Shown here: positions 13,137 to 15,122 of the stretch, one piece after another
Layout: each line of letters begins with the position of its first letter
How positions within the stretch are numbered: position 1 is the first letter of the stretch
Source of the DNA: an uncultured Opitutaceae bacterium
Lineage (GTDB): Bacteria; Verrucomicrobiota; Verrucomicrobiia; Opitutales; Opitutaceae
Direction: 5' to 3'
Assembly: GCA_937128785.1 (NCBI GenBank)
Contig: CAKZMS010000298.1
Span: 1 to 15,122 of the forward strand
DNA length: 15,122 nucleotides
The notes under the pieces: generated by a model
Databases searched by the model: none
Seen by the model: the letters and a program-made list of their open reading frames with translations, nothing else
Told to the model about the DNA's origin: nothing
Translations under genes and position numbers: made by a program

Positions 13137-15122
13137 ATGACCCCCTCTATCCCTATGACCCGACGTGAAATGCTCCGCCTCGGTGGTTCCTCCCTCCTTT
13201 TTGCCGGCCTGACTCGCCCCACCCTGTTCGGTCACCCCGGCCATGGCGCCTCCACCAAACCCTACCTGTTCTTCCGCCCGGAGGATCTGCCCCGCATCAC
13301 CGCGAATACCCGAACGCCACTGCTTGCGCCGATGTTCGCCGATTGGCAGAACGAAGTCCCGACCGATCTGACCGCCGCCATCACCACGTTCGAGAAGTCC
13401 GGCAACATTGTCCGCGATTTTGGACAGGTCATGTTCAAGCTTGAGCGCAGCCTCACCGTCCAACTTGTCACTCCTTCACAGGATCGTCTCGATTCCCTGC
13501 TCGATGCGCTGGAGCGCATCATCAAGCGCCCTTACTGGGACTACTTCCGCGATGGCGGCACCGAGGTTATCGGCATCCAACGCGCCTCATTCGCGACCGT
13601 GAGACTACTCTATGCCCGGGAGGTTCTGGCAGATGATCTGTCCACCGAACTCGACCGACGCATTCTCGATGCTGTGGCCGAAAAAGGCTGCGTGCCCTGC
13701 TACCGCACGGGGTACGACATGGATCATCCCGAAACCGTGGAAGGCTGGGACTTCGATGAGCAGCACGCGGGATTCTACGACATCTCCATGGAGCGTTGGC
13801 CTACCATCCTCGGCGCCAACAATCTCCGCTCGGCTCCTACCGGTGCCCTCGGTTTGGGCGCCTTGGCCTTGCTCGATCACGATCCGCGGGCCCAAGGCTG
13901 GCTCGACACCGCTGTCGCGAGCACCGAGCGATTCTTCAAACTCTTCGCCGAAGACGGCAGTTTCTTCGAGGGACTGAGCTACCTCGACTACTCCATGCGC
14001 ACCAGTCTGCCCTTCATCGACGCCCATCAGCGCATCGTCGGCGACGTCGATTGGAACTCGAAGCTCAACTGGGACGGCATGCTCGACTACATCATGACGA
14101 TGCAGATGGGGCGCACCCCGGAAGGTGACGCCGACATCGTGAACTTCAGCGATGCCCGCCGCAACGTGTTCCCCGGCTGGGTGGCTCGTGTGGGCGACAT
14201 CACAGGAAACAACCTCGCCTACCATGTCGCCGACTACGCCGGTACGCCCTACTTCTTCTACGACTACCTGTGGTATCAGCCGAAGAAGCCCCAAGCGCTT
14301 CCGTCCGACGATCTGCTCAACCATCGCAACGCCTACAACTGGATCATCTGCCGGTCCGGCTGGGAAGCAGACGACGCCGTCCTCGCTTGCAAAAGCGGTG
14401 GTCCCGCCAATCACGAACACGCCGACCGCAATCACCTCACTTTCAAAACGAACGGTGAGCGCCTGCTGCAAGACCACTTCGGCGCGGCCTACGACCGCCG
14501 CCACGACGGTTGGAAGATGCGCGGCACCGCCGGGCACAACGCCATCTTGATCGACGGCCACGGCCATCACTACGTGGATGGCATTGAGGGCACCAACGAC
14601 AGTAAGGCCTATGCCAACATCCTCGACTACCAGGACCACGGTGATGTCGTCTGGTGGACCAGCGACGCCACTTCGGGTTACATCGTCGAAAACTACCACG
14701 TGACCCAGGTTCAGCGCTCCGTCATCTACGCCAAACCGGGCACCATCGTCATCTTCGATCAGGTCAATTTCCGCTACCGTCCTCAGACCGTTGATGCCCG
14801 TTTCTTCCCCGACAATCGGGACGGCGGCGCCGCACTCTCCGTCGACGGCAATCAGTTCACGCTCCGCCGTCCGAACGCTTCGCTGCACGGCCTCGTGGCC
14901 TCCAATTGCGACGCAGCCCCCCGCCTCAGCCGCCTGGACGTGCTGCCCGAGACAGGTGATTTCCCCTGCGTCGAGGTGCATTCACCGGTCGGGTTGTCGC
15001 ATCATATCGTCACTGTGCTATCGGTGGCCGACGACCCACCGCGCCTGGCAGCCACCACGAATGATAACGGAATATGGACCCTCAAGGCCCCTGGTCTTCA
15101 GGCCCGGATCCCCCCTCCTCCC
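13137..15122 (+). CDS. Heparinase II/III-family polysaccharide lyase (3' partial)
   Basis: The frame from the ATG at 13137 is open for 662 codons to the last base, so the stop is outside the window. The N-terminus has a twin-arginine leader, MTRREMLRLGGSSLLFAGL, from an in-frame Met7; export by Tat is likely. Residues about 40-400 form the alpha/alpha-toroid part (YWDYFRDGGTEVIGIQRASF, GANNLRSAPTGALGLGAL). The heparinase II/III signature (PF07940) follows: NHEHADRNHLTFKTNGERLL (425-444), Tyr452, and TAGHNAILIDGHGHHY (464-479), then a beta-sandwich. The His and Tyr residues are candidate catalytic residues. Such enzymes cleave uronate-containing polysaccharides by beta-elimination; the substrate could be alginate, heparin-like or another glycan. 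At this length little should be missing. An antisense ORF of 458 residues (13605-14981) is a shadow. Confidence 0.9.
   Translation, partial: MTPSIPMTRREMLRLGGSSLLFAGLTRPTLFGHPGHGASTKPYLFFRPEDLPRITANTRTPLLAPMFADWQNEVPTDLTAAITTFEKSGNIVRDFGQVMFKLERSLTVQLVTPSQDRLDSLLDALERIIKRPYWDYFRDGGTEVIGIQRASFATVRLLYAREVLADDLSTELDRRILDAVAEKGCVPCYRTGYDMDHPETVEGWDFDEQHAGFYDISMERWPTILGANNLRSAPTGALGLGALALLDHDPRAQGWLDTAVASTERFFKLFAEDGSFFEGLSYLDYSMRTSLPFIDAHQRIVGDVDWNSKLNWDGMLDYIMTMQMGRTPEGDADIVNFSDARRNVFPGWVARVGDITGNNLAYHVADYAGTPYFFYDYLWYQPKKPQALPSDDLLNHRNAYNWIICRSGWEADDAVLACKSGGPANHEHADRNHLTFKTNGERLLQDHFGAAYDRRHDGWKMRGTAGHNAILIDGHGHHYVDGIEGTNDSKAYANILDYQDHGDVVWWTSDATSGYIVENYHVTQVQRSVIYAKPGTIVIFDQVNFRYRPQTVDARFFPDNRDGGAALSVDGNQFTLRRPNASLHGLVASNCDAAPRLSRLDVLPETGDFPCVEVHSPVGLSHHIVTVLSVADDPPRLAATTNDNGIWTLKAPGLQARIPPPP

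Noticed and set aside
13605..14981. Long minus-strand ORF (458 codons) opposite the lyase gene
   Set aside because: The plus strand here is an uninterrupted heparinase II/III gene with clear motifs. The antisense ORF has a Val/Gly/Glu-biased composition typical of GC-rich mirror frames and no recognisable domain.

Overview
The window looks like the chromosome of a Verrucomicrobiota member, probably of the Opitutales/Opitutaceae type. The clues are the paired DUF1552/DUF1592 secreted proteins typical of the PVC superphylum, a short (197 aa) EF-Ts, an S2 protein with a long Ala/Pro/Glu tail, a heparinase II/III-type polysaccharide lyase with a twin-arginine leader, and high-GC coding sequence. 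This assignment is inference; there is no rRNA here. Almost no gene has a recognisable Shine-Dalgarno sequence.

Left part (1-5487): the 3' end of an unidentified gene converges on a minus-strand operon read from about 5381 down to 279. The operon encodes a secreted DUF1592-family protein with two c-type-heme-like CxxCH motifs, a DUF1552 protein overlapping it by an ATGA, and a secreted Fes/CE1-like esterase. A perfect 15-bp palindrome lies just upstream of the first gene.

Middle (5488-9578): an isoprenylcysteine-methyltransferase-like membrane protein is followed by three overlapping genes that match the cnrYXH layout of Cupriavidus: a small one-TM anti-sigma candidate (97 aa), a membrane-anchored periplasmic metal sensor (147 aa) and an ECF sigma factor (182 aa). 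The sensor carries a Cys/His set unlike that of CnrX. Polyphosphate kinase 1 follows on the same strand behind a terminator-like hairpin.

Right-middle (9579-10912): a minus-strand run of small elements. It holds a GIY-YIG nuclease, a cluster of palindromic repeats, tRNA-Ser(CGA) whose encoded CCA lies inside a repeat arm, a DUF983 membrane protein, a second GIY-YIG gene broken by two compensating frameshifts, a terminator, and an unusual initiator-type tRNA-Met. The same palindrome core recurs inside the rpsB coding tail. A GIY-YIG gene next to paired palindromes at a tRNA end resembles REP/RAYT architecture with a different nuclease; this is the best candidate here for an undescribed system.

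Right (11221-15122): rpsB-tsf, a strong terminator, then a heparinase II/III-family gene that is open at the window edge.
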